From: Hymenobacter telluris
GTDB lineage: Bacteria; Bacteroidota; Bacteroidia; Cytophagales; Hymenobacteraceae
Assembly: GCF_017313265.1 (NCBI RefSeq)
Contig: NZ_JAFLQZ010000001.1
Span: 124,001-188,000 of the forward strand
DNA: 64,000 bases
Reading direction: 5' to 3'
The notes beneath the pieces were generated by a model. That model worked only from the letters and a program-made list of their open reading frames with translations, had not been told where the DNA came from and searched no databases. Position numbers and translations under genes: made by a program. Below are positions 51,306 to 60,315 of the stretch, piece after piece. Numbering within the stretch: position 1 is the stretch's first letter; the number at the start of each line of letters is the position of its first letter.

Positions 51306-51428
51306 TTTTTAGTGCTTGGTGCTTGGAGCATAGTGCATAGGGCTTTGTTGTTAGTGCTTGGAGCATAGTATTCGGTAGAGCAGTCTGAGCGCCAGGTACT
51401 AAGCACTAGGCACGAGGCACCAAGCACT
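51306..51428. repeat. Heptad-type inverted repeat (site J)
   Basis: Units TAGTGCT and TGGTGCT recur on the left. The reverse complement of the right part has TAGTGCT, TGGTGCC and further units in strict 7-nt phase up to the stop codon of the SUKH-like gene. It closely resembles site L in sequence. Confidence 0.75.
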
Positions 51429-52032
51429 AGTTTTGGTCGGGCGTGAAGCGGATGGATTGGCCGTCGGGCAAATCCTTGATCTGACGGTAGAAGTTAGCCA
51501 GCCAAGCCAGGCGCTCAGCAGCACTTATTGCCTTGGTGCTAGAGGGCTGCTGGTCGTTGGTAGCCATGCAGAACGGTGGATACACGCTCAGGAGCTGGCC
51601 CGGCCGCAGCACGCCGCCACTTTGCTGAAAAGCCCGCAACGGCTCCATGCTTAGCGCATCCAGCGGAAACTTTTCAACCCCAAACAGAAAATGCTTGAAA
51701 TCCACTTCCAGATCGGCCAGCTCGCCGGTTTCGGTGTCCAGCCACAGCACCGCGTCGCCGCGCAGCAGGAACTGGTTGCCCACGCAGTCTTGCCCGAATG
51801 GAATATCGGATTCCATTACTTCGTCGTAGGTGCGCCAGAAGGCCTCTTCGCCGTGCCAGGCTGCGTCCAGTGAGTGCCAGGTGGGTTCGGCCACGCAGCC
51901 CCGGATGTGCAGGCCGCCGAAATACGCCACCACGCCGTTTTGCTCGCGCAGGAAGGTTTGCAGGTAAACCGGAAGCTGGGCAAACGTGACGAGGTCGGTT
52001 AGCTCGCCGCCAGTGAACAGAATACCTTTCAA
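51427..52032 (-). CDS. SUKH/SMI1-KNR4-like protein
   Basis: A 201-residue cytoplasmic protein. LPVYLQTFLREQNGVVAYFGGLHIRGC and DIPFGQDCVGNQFLLRGDAVLWLDTETGE follow the pattern of the SMI1/KNR4 (SUKH) superfamily. SUKH proteins often act as immunity proteins against contact-dependent toxins, but no toxin is seen nearby. The frame starts with TTG at 52032, directly against repeat site K; no ATG is available, so the start is uncertain. Confidence 0.65.
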   Translation of the reverse strand: MKGILFTGGELTDLVTFAQLPVYLQTFLREQNGVVAYFGGLHIRGCVAEPTWHSLDAAWHGEEAFWRTYDEVMESDIPFGQDCVGNQFLLRGDAVLWLDTETGELADLEVDFKHFLFGVEKFPLDALSMEPLRAFQQSGGVLRPGQLLSVYPPFCMATNDQQPSSTKAISAAERLAWLANFYRQIKDLPDGQSIRFTPDQN

Positions 52033-52035
52033 ATC

Positions 52036-52199
52036 AATTAAGAATTAAGAATTGAAAATTAAAAATGATGGCTTTACGGAGGTTGTCAGTTGCATTACAG
52101 AGCATCACCAAATGCAGAATTGAATTAAAAATTGGGCGTCCTAACAACCATAAAGTCGTCAGAACGCCCAATTTTCAATTTCTAATTCTTGATCTTTAA
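52036..52199. repeat. Heptad-type arrays (site K), two blocks
   Basis: The first block (52036-52070) consists of units such as TTAAGAA and TTGAAAA. The second block forms a hairpin around AAATTGGGCGT (52129-52139) and ACGCCCAATTT (52164-52174), with arms continuing as TTAGAAA and TTGAAAA units. The region between the blocks (52071-52115) shows nothing. The array fills the gap between the SUKH-like start and the alanine dehydrogenase stop. Confidence 0.7.
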
Positions 52200-53327
52200 T
52201 TACACGGTAGCGCCTTCCAGCACGTTTTGTACGTCTACCAAAGGCAGGTTCCAGGCTTCGGCTACGCCTTTGTACACCACTTCGCCATGTACCACGTTCA
52301 GGCCGAGGCGCAGGGCCTCGTCGCGGCGGCAGGCTTCCTGCCAGCCCAGGTTGGCCAGCTTCACGGCGTAGGGCAGCGTGGCGTTGGTCAGGGCCAGGGT
52401 AGAGGTGTACGGTACCGCGCCCGGCATGTTGGCCACGCAGTAGTGCACAATGTCGTCGATGATGAAGGTGGGGTTTTCGTGGGTGGTGGGCTTGCAGGTT
52501 TCGATGCAGCCACCCTGGTCCACGGCCACGTCCACGAGCACCGTGCCGGGCTTCATGGTTTTCAGCATCTCGCGGGTGATGAGGTGCGGTGCCTTAGCGC
52601 CCGGAATCAATACGGCCCCGATGATGAGGTCGGCAGTTTTGATGGCGGCCCGGATGTTGTACTCGTTGGAATACTGCGTCACCACGTTTTTCGGCATGAA
52701 GTCGTCCAGCTCGCGCAGGCGGTTCAGGCTGATGTCCATGATGGTAACCTGGGCACCCAAACCGGCCGCAATTTTAGCGGCCTGCGTACCCACAATGCCG
52801 GCACCCAGCACCAGTACTTCGGCCGGCTTCACGCCGGGTACGCCGCCCAGCAAAATGCCGCGGCCTTTCAATGGCTTCTCCAGGTACTTGGCACCTTCCT
52901 GCGGCGCCATGCGGCCGGCTACTTCGCTCATCGGAATGAGCAGGGGCAGAGCGCGGCTCGGCAATTCCACGGTTTCGTAGGCCAGGCAAACAGCCTTGCG
53001 CTCAATCATGGCGTGAGTCAGTTCCTCGCCGGATGCAAAGTGGAAGTACGTGAACAGCAGTTGGTTTTCCTTGATGAGCGGATATTCCTGCGCAATTGGC
53101 TCCTTCACCTTTACTATCATCTCGGCTTTGGCATACACCTCCTCGATGGTAGCTAATACGGTAGCGCCGGCCTCTTCATACTCGGCGTCCTGGAAGCCGC
53201 TGCCTAGGCCAGCAGTGCTTTGCACGTACAGCTCGTGGCCATGCTTGCGGAGTTCAGCTACGCCAGCGGGCGTCAAGCCCACGCGGTTTTCGTTGTTCTT
53301 GATTTCTTTCGGGACGCCGATAATCAT
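52200..53327 (-). CDS. ald: Alanine dehydrogenase
   Basis: A 375-residue NAD-dependent enzyme interconverting L-alanine and pyruvate plus ammonia. Catalytic and substrate residues are in place: Arg15 in [10 protein letters not shown], Lys in VKVKEP, His in [11 protein letters not shown] and Asp in DVAVDQGGC. The NAD-binding loop reads [20 protein letters not shown] 53327 is preferred over a frame start 54 bp upstream because it yields the canonical [16 protein letters not shown] TAnnTTTG promoter lies about 52 bp upstream. Confidence 0.95.
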   Translation of the reverse strand: MIIGVPKEIKNNENRVGLTPAGVAELRKHGHELYVQSTAGLGSGFQDAEYEEAGATVLATIEEVYAKAEMIVKVKEPIAQEYPLIKENQLLFTYFHFASGEELTHAMIERKAVCLAYETVELPSRALPLLIPMSEVAGRMAPQEGAKYLEKPLKGRGILLGGVPGVKPAEVLVLGAGIVGTQAAKIAAGLGAQVTIMDISLNRLRELDDFMPKNVVTQYSNEYNIRAAIKTADLIIGAVLIPGAKAPHLITREMLKTMKPGTVLVDVAVDQGGCIETCKPTTHENPTFIIDDIVHYCVANMPGAVPYTSTLALTNATLPYAVKLANLGWQEACRRDEALRLGLNVVHGEVVYKGVAEAWNLPLVDVQNVLEGATV

Positions 53328-53378
53328 GTGAGAGCAGGATGGTGAGGAGGGGAAAATATTCTGGCTTGAAAACGGCAG

Positions 53379-53386
53379 CAAAGATA
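53379..53386 (-). promoter_or_regulatory. Promoter -7 element TATCTTTG for ald
   Basis: An exact consensus match on the minus strand, 52 bp before the ATG. Confidence 0.68.
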
Positions 53387-53978
53387 AGCGAACCGGTTGG
53401 CATTGCGCGTCTCTGAGGCGTCCTTCCTTTCCGCAGGCAGTGGGTCATCACCGGGTAGCTTGCCGTTGCGGCCAGCCCAGAACGCCAGCGCGTGGCCGCT
53501 GCCGAACAGAGCCGTAACCATAAACAATGCGCTGGCTGAAACAAGCTGTCAAACTGCCTGAAATAGGAGCCACCGAATAGCCTATGAGCTTCCTGCTTTA
53601 GCGTTGTAGCCTTGAATACAGAGGATTGAGAGGGATGCTGACGAATTATTACCCCCAAAAAAGCTGATTCGTGCCACGTCGGCTATTGATAAGCAAGCCA
53701 CCTTGCAACCGGCAGGAAACGGCGTGTAATTGCTACCGGTAAGCCGCTTCTTGTTAGTTTCTTTTGCTCGTTTTAACCTGGCTTTCAGAGAGTGCTCATA
53801 GTTTGAGCCTTGGTATCAGGTGTCTGAATTCATAAGCACAATCGATTGTGCGAAAAATAATCATCTTTGCAAGCAAGGTGCAGCTTAGCTAACCAGAAAG
53901 CAGCCTACGGCACTAACCGTTAGCCATCTGTGCCTTGCGCTCTTCGCTCCGATAGTACACTTCTTTTATCCCACCCAT
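53387..53978. other. Intergenic region between ald and the CAZyme operon
   Basis: No gene is supported. The first 270 bp contain only a short, unconvincing frame. The last 150 bp hold the likely control region of the CAZyme operon: a perfect palindrome at 53836-53851 and a weak -7 box, CATCTTTG at 53862-53869, about 110 bp before the GH29 start. Confidence 0.55.
53836..53851. promoter_or_regulatory. Perfect 16-bp palindrome, putative operator of the CAZyme operon
   Basis: GCACAATCGATTGTGC is fully self-complementary. It lies 10 bp upstream of the -7-like box CATCTTTG, over the position expected for the -33 element. This is the geometry of a dimeric repressor or activator site. No regulator gene is adjacent. 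Confidence 0.55.
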
Positions 53979-55646
53979 ATGAATCGTCGGACTGTTCTGA
54001 AAAATCTGGCTTTGGTTGCTCCCGCTGCCTGGCTACCCAGCGTAGTAGCTGGTTTAAACTGGTCGCCGCTGGCCCCGGCAGGTAGCACAGCGTTGGCGGC
54101 TGGTCGTTTTCAGCCTACCTGGGATTCCTTGGCCCACTATCAAACGCCCGACTGGTACCGCGACGCCAAGTTTGGCCTGTGGGCGCACTGGGGGCCGCAG
54201 TGCCAGCCCGAGCGCGGCGACTGGTACGCCCGCGGCATGTATCAGGAGGGCTCCGACCAATACAAGTACCACGTTGAAAAGTACGGCCACCCCTCCAAGT
54301 TCGGCTTCAAGGATGTGATAAACGAGTGGAAGGCCGAGGAGTGGAACCCCGATGAGTTGCTGGCTTTGTATAAAAAGGCCGGGGCCAAGTACTTCGTGGC
54401 CCTGGCCAACCACCACGACAACTTCGACCTCTACGACAGCCGCCATCAGCCCTGGAATTCCACCCGCCTCGGCCCCAAGAAAGACTTGGTGGGCGGCTGG
54501 GCCAAGGCCGCCAAAAAGCAGGGTTTGCGCTTCGGGGTGAGCGTGCACGCGGCCCACACCTGGAGCTGGCTGGAAACAGCCCAACGCGCCGACAAAGCAG
54601 GCCTGCTGGCCGGCGTGCCCTACGATGGCCACGTGACCACCGCCGACGGCCAGGGCACCTGGTGGCAGGGCTACGATCCGCAGGCTCTCTACGCCCAAAA
54701 TCACCCGCTCAGTGAGAACAGCCAGGATAACGGCATGATCCATCGGCAGTGGGACTGGGGCAACGGCGTGACACCGCCCAGCAAAGAGTATTGCGAGAAA
54801 TTCTATAACCGCACCATCGAGCTGCTGGACAAATACAAGCCCGACCTGGTGTACTTCGACGATACCGCCCTGCCGCTCTGGCCCGTGAATGACGCCGGCC
54901 TGCGCATTGCAGCGCATATGTACAACGAGAGCATGAAGCGCCACGGCGGCCGCAACGAGGCCGTGATAAATGGCAAAATCCTGACGCCCGAGCAGCGTAA
55001 GTGCATGGTCTGGGACATCGAGCGGGGCCAAAGCAACGAAATCGAGCCCTTGCCCTGGCAAACCTGCACCTGCCTGGGCCAATGGCACTACGACCGCCGC
55101 ATCTACGACCGCCACGGCTACAAAAGCGCCCAAACCGTCGTCCACACCCTCATCGACGTGGTGAGCAAAAACGGCAACCTGCTGCTGAGCGTGCCCGTGC
55201 GCGGCAACGGCAGCATCGACGAGCAGGAGCGGGCCGTGGTAGAAGGCATTGCTAGTTGGATGCAGGTCAATGGCGAGAGTATCTACGGCACCCGGCCCTG
55301 GAAAATATTCGGCGAGGGTCCGGCCCAGCAGGGTGCCGCCGCCCTTAGTGCTCAGGGCTTCAATGAGGGCAAAGGCAAGCCGTTCGGGGCGCAGGATATT
55401 CGCTTTGTGGTGAAAGGGGAGGTGCTGTACGCCACGGCCTTGGGCTGGCCCGCCGATGGGCAGCTGCTGATTACTGCGCTGGCAACGGGCAGCCCGCACC
55501 GGCCGCAGCCCGTGCGCCGCGTTGAGTTGCTGGGCCACACGGGCGGGCCGCTGGCTTTCGAGCGCACGGCGCAGGGCTTACGGCTAACGATGCCAGCCTC
55601 AGCCCCAAAGACCGGGCTGGCTTATGCCTTCAAAATTCTGTCCTGA
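53979..55646 (+). CDS. Glycoside hydrolase family 29 alpha-L-fucosidase
   Basis: A 555-residue exported enzyme. The N-terminus NRRTVLKNLALVAPAAW is a Tat-type signal. The GH29 catalytic barrel has WYRDAKFGLWAHWGPQ, YFVALANHHDNFDLYDS and the nucleophile region KPDLVYFDDTALPLWP. DVVSKNGNLLLSVPVRGNGSIDEQE closes the barrel, and a small C-terminal beta domain follows. It removes alpha-linked fucose, for example from xyloglucan or rhamnogalacturonan side chains. It is first in a four-gene operon with GH31, GH43-GH43 and GH51, preceded by a palindromic operator candidate. Confidence 0.92.
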   Translation: MNRRTVLKNLALVAPAAWLPSVVAGLNWSPLAPAGSTALAAGRFQPTWDSLAHYQTPDWYRDAKFGLWAHWGPQCQPERGDWYARGMYQEGSDQYKYHVEKYGHPSKFGFKDVINEWKAEEWNPDELLALYKKAGAKYFVALANHHDNFDLYDSRHQPWNSTRLGPKKDLVGGWAKAAKKQGLRFGVSVHAAHTWSWLETAQRADKAGLLAGVPYDGHVTTADGQGTWWQGYDPQALYAQNHPLSENSQDNGMIHRQWDWGNGVTPPSKEYCEKFYNRTIELLDKYKPDLVYFDDTALPLWPVNDAGLRIAAHMYNESMKRHGGRNEAVINGKILTPEQRKCMVWDIERGQSNEIEPLPWQTCTCLGQWHYDRRIYDRHGYKSAQTVVHTLIDVVSKNGNLLLSVPVRGNGSIDEQERAVVEGIASWMQVNGESIYGTRPWKIFGEGPAQQGAAALSAQGFNEGKGKPFGAQDIRFVVKGEVLYATALGWPADGQLLITALATGSPHRPQPVRRVELLGHTGGPLAFERTAQGLRLTMPASAPKTGLAYAFKILS

Positions 55647-55686
55647 GCCTTCTGCTAACCTTCCTTCGATACCCACCCCAAACCAA

Positions 55687-58077
55687 ATGTTCCCTACTTC
55701 CTTTCGACCCCTGGCGGGCCTGGGGTTGCTGCTGACCACCGCCGCCCACGCCCAACGCTACCAGCCAACCGCTACCGGCCTCAAACTCAACACCGACTCG
55801 CTGACGGTGGAAGTGCAGTTCTACTCACCTGACATTGTGCGGGTGGTGAAATATCCAAAGAGCCGGGAAACCGAGAAAAAGAGCTTGGCAGTGGTACTGG
55901 CGCCCGCGCCGGGCAAGCTGAAATACAGTGAAAAGAACGGCGTAGCCACCGTGGGCAGCGCGAGCACGCAAGTGCTGGTCAACCAGCAAACCGGCCAGGT
56001 CAGCTTCCGGACGGCCAAGGGCCAGCCGCTGCTGAGCGAAAAGGCGTACGGGTCGCGTTTCAGTGCCAAAACCGATGTCGACCAGCCCACCTACCGGGTA
56101 CGCCAGCAGTTTCAGCTGGCTCCCGATGAGGCGGTGTACGGCCTGGGGCAGCACCAGGACGGCACCTTTAATTATCGGGGCAAGCAGCTGACGCTCAAGC
56201 AGAACAACATGGTTATTGCCGTGCCAGTGCTGCATTCCAGCAAGGGCTACGGCGTGTTCTGGGACAACTACTCGACCACCAAATTCGAGGACAACGCCCA
56301 AGCCACCACCTTCGACTCGGAAATTGGGGACTGTGCCGATTACTATGTACTCAACGGCGGCGGCACGGCCGATGGCGTGGTGGCCCACTACCGCCAGCTC
56401 ACCGGCCCGGCCCCTATGTTTCCGCGCTGGACGCTGGGCTACTGGCAAAGCAAGGAGCGCTACAAAGGGCAGGAGGAACTGATTGACGTGGTGAAGAAAT
56501 ACCGCAGCCTGGGCATTCCGCTCGATGGTATTGTGCAGGACTGGCAGTATTGGGGCGAAAACAACGACTTCTGGAACTCCATGGAGTTCGGCAACCCGCG
56601 CTTCCCCAAGCCGCAACGCATGGTGGACGAGGTGCATGAACTGCACGCCCACCAGATGATTTCGGTGTGGCCTTCCTTTGGCAAGAAAACCAAGCCCTAC
56701 CAGGAGTTTGCCGCCAAGGATATGCTCTTCGACTTCATTACCTGGCCCCGCACGCCGCATGTGAAAGTGTACGATGCCTTCGACCCCGAAGCCCGCGACA
56801 TCTACTGGAAGTACTTGAACAGCGGCATCTTCAAGCTGGGCATGGACGGCTGGTGGTTGGATGCCACCGAGCCCGACCAGCTCACCCCCTTTGACACCGA
56901 CGACGACAACGAAACCGCCCTGGGCAGCTTCCGCAAGGTGCGCAACGCCTACCCGCTCATGAGCACCAAGGGCGTGTACGAGCACCAGCGCCAAGCCAGT
57001 GAGGCCAAGCGGGTGTTCATCCTCACGCGCTCGGCCTTTGCCGGGCAGCAGCGCTACGGCACCATGGTGTGGTCGGGCGACGTGAATTCGCGCTGGGACG
57101 TGCTGGCCAAGCAGGTGCCGGCCGCCCTCAACCTGAGCTTGGCGGGGTTTCCGTACTGGAACAGCGACATTGGCGGGTTCTTTCCGTCGGGCACCTACCC
57201 CAAAGGCGTGAGCGACCCGGCGTTTCAGGAGCTATACACGCGCTGGCAGCAGTTTGCGGCTTTCACGCCCATGATGCGCAGCCACGGCGAGTTCACGCCC
57301 CGCGAAATCTACCGGTTCGGCGAGCGGGGCACCTGGTCGTTTGATGCGCAGGAAAAGTTTATCCACCTGCGCTACCGGCTGCTGCCATATCTGTACTCCA
57401 ACATGTGGACCGTGACGCACCACGCCGGCACGCTGCTACGCGCCCTGCCCATGGATTTCCCCCGCGACCCAAAAACAGCCAGCCTGGGCAGCGAGTACAT
57501 GTTTGGTCCGGCCTTTCTGGTGCGCCCCGTGACGGATGCGCAGTACGTGAACCGCCCCGACAAGAACGCGCCCGTACCCGCCGATTTCGCGCAAACGAAA
57601 AGCGTGAACGTGTACCTGCCGGCTGGTACCACCTGGGTTGATTTCTGGACGGGCAAGCGCCAAGCCGGCAACCAAACCGTGCAGCGCGAAACCCCCATCG
57701 ACCTGATGCCGCTGTACGTGCGGGCCGGCTCGGTGCTGCCGCTGGCTCCGCGCCAGCAGTACATCGGCGAAAAAGACGGTGCGCCGCTGGAAATCAGAGT
57801 GTATCCCGGTGCCGATGGCGAATTCACGCTCTACGAAGACGAAAACGACAATTACAACTACGAGAAGGGCGCCTACGCCACCATCCGGATGCGCTGGAAC
57901 GATAAAGCCCGGCAATTGACCTTTGAGGACCGCGCGGGCAACTTCCCCGGCATGCAGGCCAGCCGCACGTTCCGGGTGGTGCTGGTAGATGAACAGCACG
58001 GCACCGGGCTAGGCGAGGATAACGCGCCGGCCAAGGCAGTGCAGTACGCCGGCCGCAAAACCAGCGTGAAGCTTTAA
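55687..58077 (+). CDS. Glycoside hydrolase family 31 alpha-xylosidase/alpha-glucosidase
   Basis: A 796-residue exported enzyme with Sec signal MFPTSFRPLAGLGLLLTTAAHA. It has an N-terminal beta-sandwich (residues 25-230), then the (beta/alpha)8 barrel with LGYWQSKERYKGQEELIDVV, the nucleophile in GMDGWWLDATEPD and the acid/base Asp in MVWSGDVNSRWD. C-terminal beta domains include a DUF5110-like part (GADGEFTLYEDENDNY). WLDATEPD is common among alpha-xylosidases, so xyloglucan side chains are a likely target; this is an inference. ATG 55687, 40 bp after the fucosidase stop. Confidence 0.92.
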   Translation: MFPTSFRPLAGLGLLLTTAAHAQRYQPTATGLKLNTDSLTVEVQFYSPDIVRVVKYPKSRETEKKSLAVVLAPAPGKLKYSEKNGVATVGSASTQVLVNQQTGQVSFRTAKGQPLLSEKAYGSRFSAKTDVDQPTYRVRQQFQLAPDEAVYGLGQHQDGTFNYRGKQLTLKQNNMVIAVPVLHSSKGYGVFWDNYSTTKFEDNAQATTFDSEIGDCADYYVLNGGGTADGVVAHYRQLTGPAPMFPRWTLGYWQSKERYKGQEELIDVVKKYRSLGIPLDGIVQDWQYWGENNDFWNSMEFGNPRFPKPQRMVDEVHELHAHQMISVWPSFGKKTKPYQEFAAKDMLFDFITWPRTPHVKVYDAFDPEARDIYWKYLNSGIFKLGMDGWWLDATEPDQLTPFDTDDDNETALGSFRKVRNAYPLMSTKGVYEHQRQASEAKRVFILTRSAFAGQQRYGTMVWSGDVNSRWDVLAKQVPAALNLSLAGFPYWNSDIGGFFPSGTYPKGVSDPAFQELYTRWQQFAAFTPMMRSHGEFTPREIYRFGERGTWSFDAQEKFIHLRYRLLPYLYSNMWTVTHHAGTLLRALPMDFPRDPKTASLGSEYMFGPAFLVRPVTDAQYVNRPDKNAPVPADFAQTKSVNVYLPAGTTWVDFWTGKRQAGNQTVQRETPIDLMPLYVRAGSVLPLAPRQQYIGEKDGAPLEIRVYPGADGEFTLYEDENDNYNYEKGAYATIRMRWNDKARQLTFEDRAGNFPGMQASRTFRVVLVDEQHGTGLGEDNAPAKAVQYAGRKTSVKL

Positions 58078-58137
58078 AATCAAGTCAACGGCAACCTGGC
58101 CACGGCTGATGCGCCATTCTTCTTCCAATCCGCTTTA

Positions 58138-60309
58138 ATGAAACGTTCCATTCCCCTGCTGTTGCTGCTGAGCGCCCTAGCGCTGACCAATCCGGCCAGT
58201 GCCCAGTCTGCTAAAGCTGCGAAAACCGCCACTGCCGCGCCCTATAGCGCCTACCTTTTCGCCTACTTCACCGGCAACGACAACAAGAAACAGGAAGAAG
58301 CTATCCGCTTCGCCCTCAGCCCCGACGGCTACCACTACACCGCCCTCAACGGCAACCGGCCCATCATCAATTCAGCCACCATCAGCGAAACCGGCGGCGT
58401 GCGTGACCCCCATATTCTGCGCGGGGCCGATGGCAAAACGTTCTACATGGTGGCCACCGACATGGTATCGGCCAAGGGCTGGAGCTCCAACCGCGGCATG
58501 GTGCTCCTGAAGTCCACCGACCTGATTAACTGGACCCACAGCGTCATCAACTTCCAGAAGCGCTACGCCAAGCAAGACGACCTGAAACGGGTGTGGGCCC
58601 CGCAAACCATCTACGACGCCAAAGCCGGTAAGTACCTGGTGTACTTCTCCTTGCAATACGGCTCGGAGCCCGATAAAATCTACTACGCCTACGCCAACAA
58701 GGACTTCACCGACCTGGAAGGCGAGCCGAAGCAGCTGTTTTTCAGCCCCACCAACGGCTCGTGCATTGATGGCGACATCGTGGCCAAGGATGGCAAGTAC
58801 TACCTGTTCTTCAAAACCGAAGGCCAGGGCAACGGCATCAAAATAGCCGTGTCCGACAAGCTGACGGAAGGCTACGTGCTCGGCGACAAATACGTGCAGC
58901 AAACCACCAACCCAGTGGAGGGCGCGGGCACGTTCAAGCTCAACAACTCGCCCGACTACATCCTGATGTACGACATGTACACCAGCGGCAAATACCAGTT
59001 CACGCGCACCCGCGACCTGCAAAGCTTTACGGTAGTAGACCAGGACATCCGCATGAATTTCCACCCCCGGCACGGCACCGTCATGCCCATTACGGCCGCC
59101 GAAGCCACCCGCTTGGCGCAGCGCTGGATGACGCCTTCCGACGTGCTGCTGGCAGCTAGCAACCCAGCCATCCGGCAAAACAATACGGTGGTAGACAGCG
59201 CCGCCGGCAAAGTGGCGTTCATTGTGCCGGCGGGTAATAACCTGAAATCGTTTGACTTGCAGCTCCGTAGCCCCGCGCTGCCCGTCACGCCCAGCGGCCC
59301 GCAGAATTTCGCGAAGGTCCCCGTGACGTACACGGTAGGGCAGGGGGCCACCAAGCGCGCCTACCAGGTGAGCGTAACCGAAACCCACAACCCCGCGCTA
59401 ACCGGCTACTACGCCGACCCGGACATTCTGTATTCGCAGAAAACCGGCAAATTCCACCTGTACCCCACCTCCGACGGGTTCAATGGCTGGTCGGGTACGT
59501 ACTTCAAGTCGTTTTCGTCGCCGGATTTGGTGAACTGGAAGGATGAAGGCGTGCTACTGGATTTGCCCAAAGACGTGAGCTGGTCCAAGAAAAACGCCTG
59601 GGCCCCTACCATTCTTGAGCAGAAAACGCCCACCGGCTACCAGTACGCCTACTATTTCTGCGCCGGCGCCAAGATTGGGGTGGCCCTGGCCGACAGCCCC
59701 ACCGGCCCGTTCAAGGATTCCGGTCAGCCCTTGCTCGACAAGCTGCCCGAGGGCGTGAAAGGCGGCCAGCAGATTGACCCGGCAGCCTTCCGCGACCCTA
59801 AAACCGGCAAGCTCTACCTGTACTGGGGCAACGGCTACATGGCTGGCGCCGAGCTGAACGACGACCTAACCAGCCTCAAGCCCGGCACCACGCAAGTCAT
59901 GACGCCCGACGCCACGTTCCGCGAAGGGGCCTACGCCTTTTTCCGCAACGGCAAATACTACTTCCTGTGGAGCGAGGACGACACGCGCAGCCCCAATTAC
60001 CAAGTGCGCTACGGCACCTCCGATACGCCGCTGGGCAAGATTACGGTGCCCGCCAACAACTCGGTACTCGCCAAAGACCCGGCCGCGGGCATCTACGGCA
60101 CCGGCCATAACTCGGTTATTCAGATACCAGGCAAGGATGAATGGTACATTGTGTATCACCGCTTCACGTACCCCAAGGGCATAGCAATGGGCGGGGATGC
60201 CGGCTTCCACCGCGAAGTGTGCATCGACAAGCTGGAGTTCAACGCCGACGGCAGCATCAAGCCCGTGAAACCCACCCACGCCGGTATCCAGCCGGTGAAA
60301 CTGAAATAA
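58138..60309 (+). CDS. Double-domain glycoside hydrolase family 43 protein
   Basis: A 723-residue exported protein with signal MKRSIPLLLLLSALALTNPASA. It holds two five-bladed propellers. The first (about 35-330) has GGVRDPHILRGADGKTFYMVATD and VWAPQTIYDAKAGKYLVYFS. The second (about 415-715) has the clear GH43 triad: GYYADPDILYSQ (base), QQIDPAAFRDPKTGKLYLYWG (pKa modulator) and FREGAYAFFRNGKYYFLWSE (acid). A linker of about 80 residues, with a CBM/Ig-like strand pattern, joins them. It likely acts as alpha-L-arabinofuranosidase or beta-xylosidase. The first domain may be active on a second linkage or act in binding. Confidence 0.9.
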   Translation: MKRSIPLLLLLSALALTNPASAQSAKAAKTATAAPYSAYLFAYFTGNDNKKQEEAIRFALSPDGYHYTALNGNRPIINSATISETGGVRDPHILRGADGKTFYMVATDMVSAKGWSSNRGMVLLKSTDLINWTHSVINFQKRYAKQDDLKRVWAPQTIYDAKAGKYLVYFSLQYGSEPDKIYYAYANKDFTDLEGEPKQLFFSPTNGSCIDGDIVAKDGKYYLFFKTEGQGNGIKIAVSDKLTEGYVLGDKYVQQTTNPVEGAGTFKLNNSPDYILMYDMYTSGKYQFTRTRDLQSFTVVDQDIRMNFHPRHGTVMPITAAEATRLAQRWMTPSDVLLAASNPAIRQNNTVVDSAAGKVAFIVPAGNNLKSFDLQLRSPALPVTPSGPQNFAKVPVTYTVGQGATKRAYQVSVTETHNPALTGYYADPDILYSQKTGKFHLYPTSDGFNGWSGTYFKSFSSPDLVNWKDEGVLLDLPKDVSWSKKNAWAPTILEQKTPTGYQYAYYFCAGAKIGVALADSPTGPFKDSGQPLLDKLPEGVKGGQQIDPAAFRDPKTGKLYLYWGNGYMAGAELNDDLTSLKPGTTQVMTPDATFREGAYAFFRNGKYYFLWSEDDTRSPNYQVRYGTSDTPLGKITVPANNSVLAKDPAAGIYGTGHNSVIQIPGKDEWYIVYHRFTYPKGIAMGGDAGFHREVCIDKLEFNADGSIKPVKPTHAGIQPVKLK

Positions 60310-60315
60310 CTAGCT

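Noticed and set aside
54054-55538. A 494-codon minus-strand frame antisense to the GH29 gene
   Set aside because: Lies wholly opposite a clear fucosidase; it results from high third-position G+C, and the translation (rich in His, Val, Gly) fits no family.
55825-56994. A 389-codon minus-strand frame antisense to the GH31 gene
   Set aside because: Same reason; no recognisable protein and no start context.
58372-59388. A 338-codon minus-strand frame antisense to the GH43 gene
   Set aside because: Shadow frame with no family resemblance.
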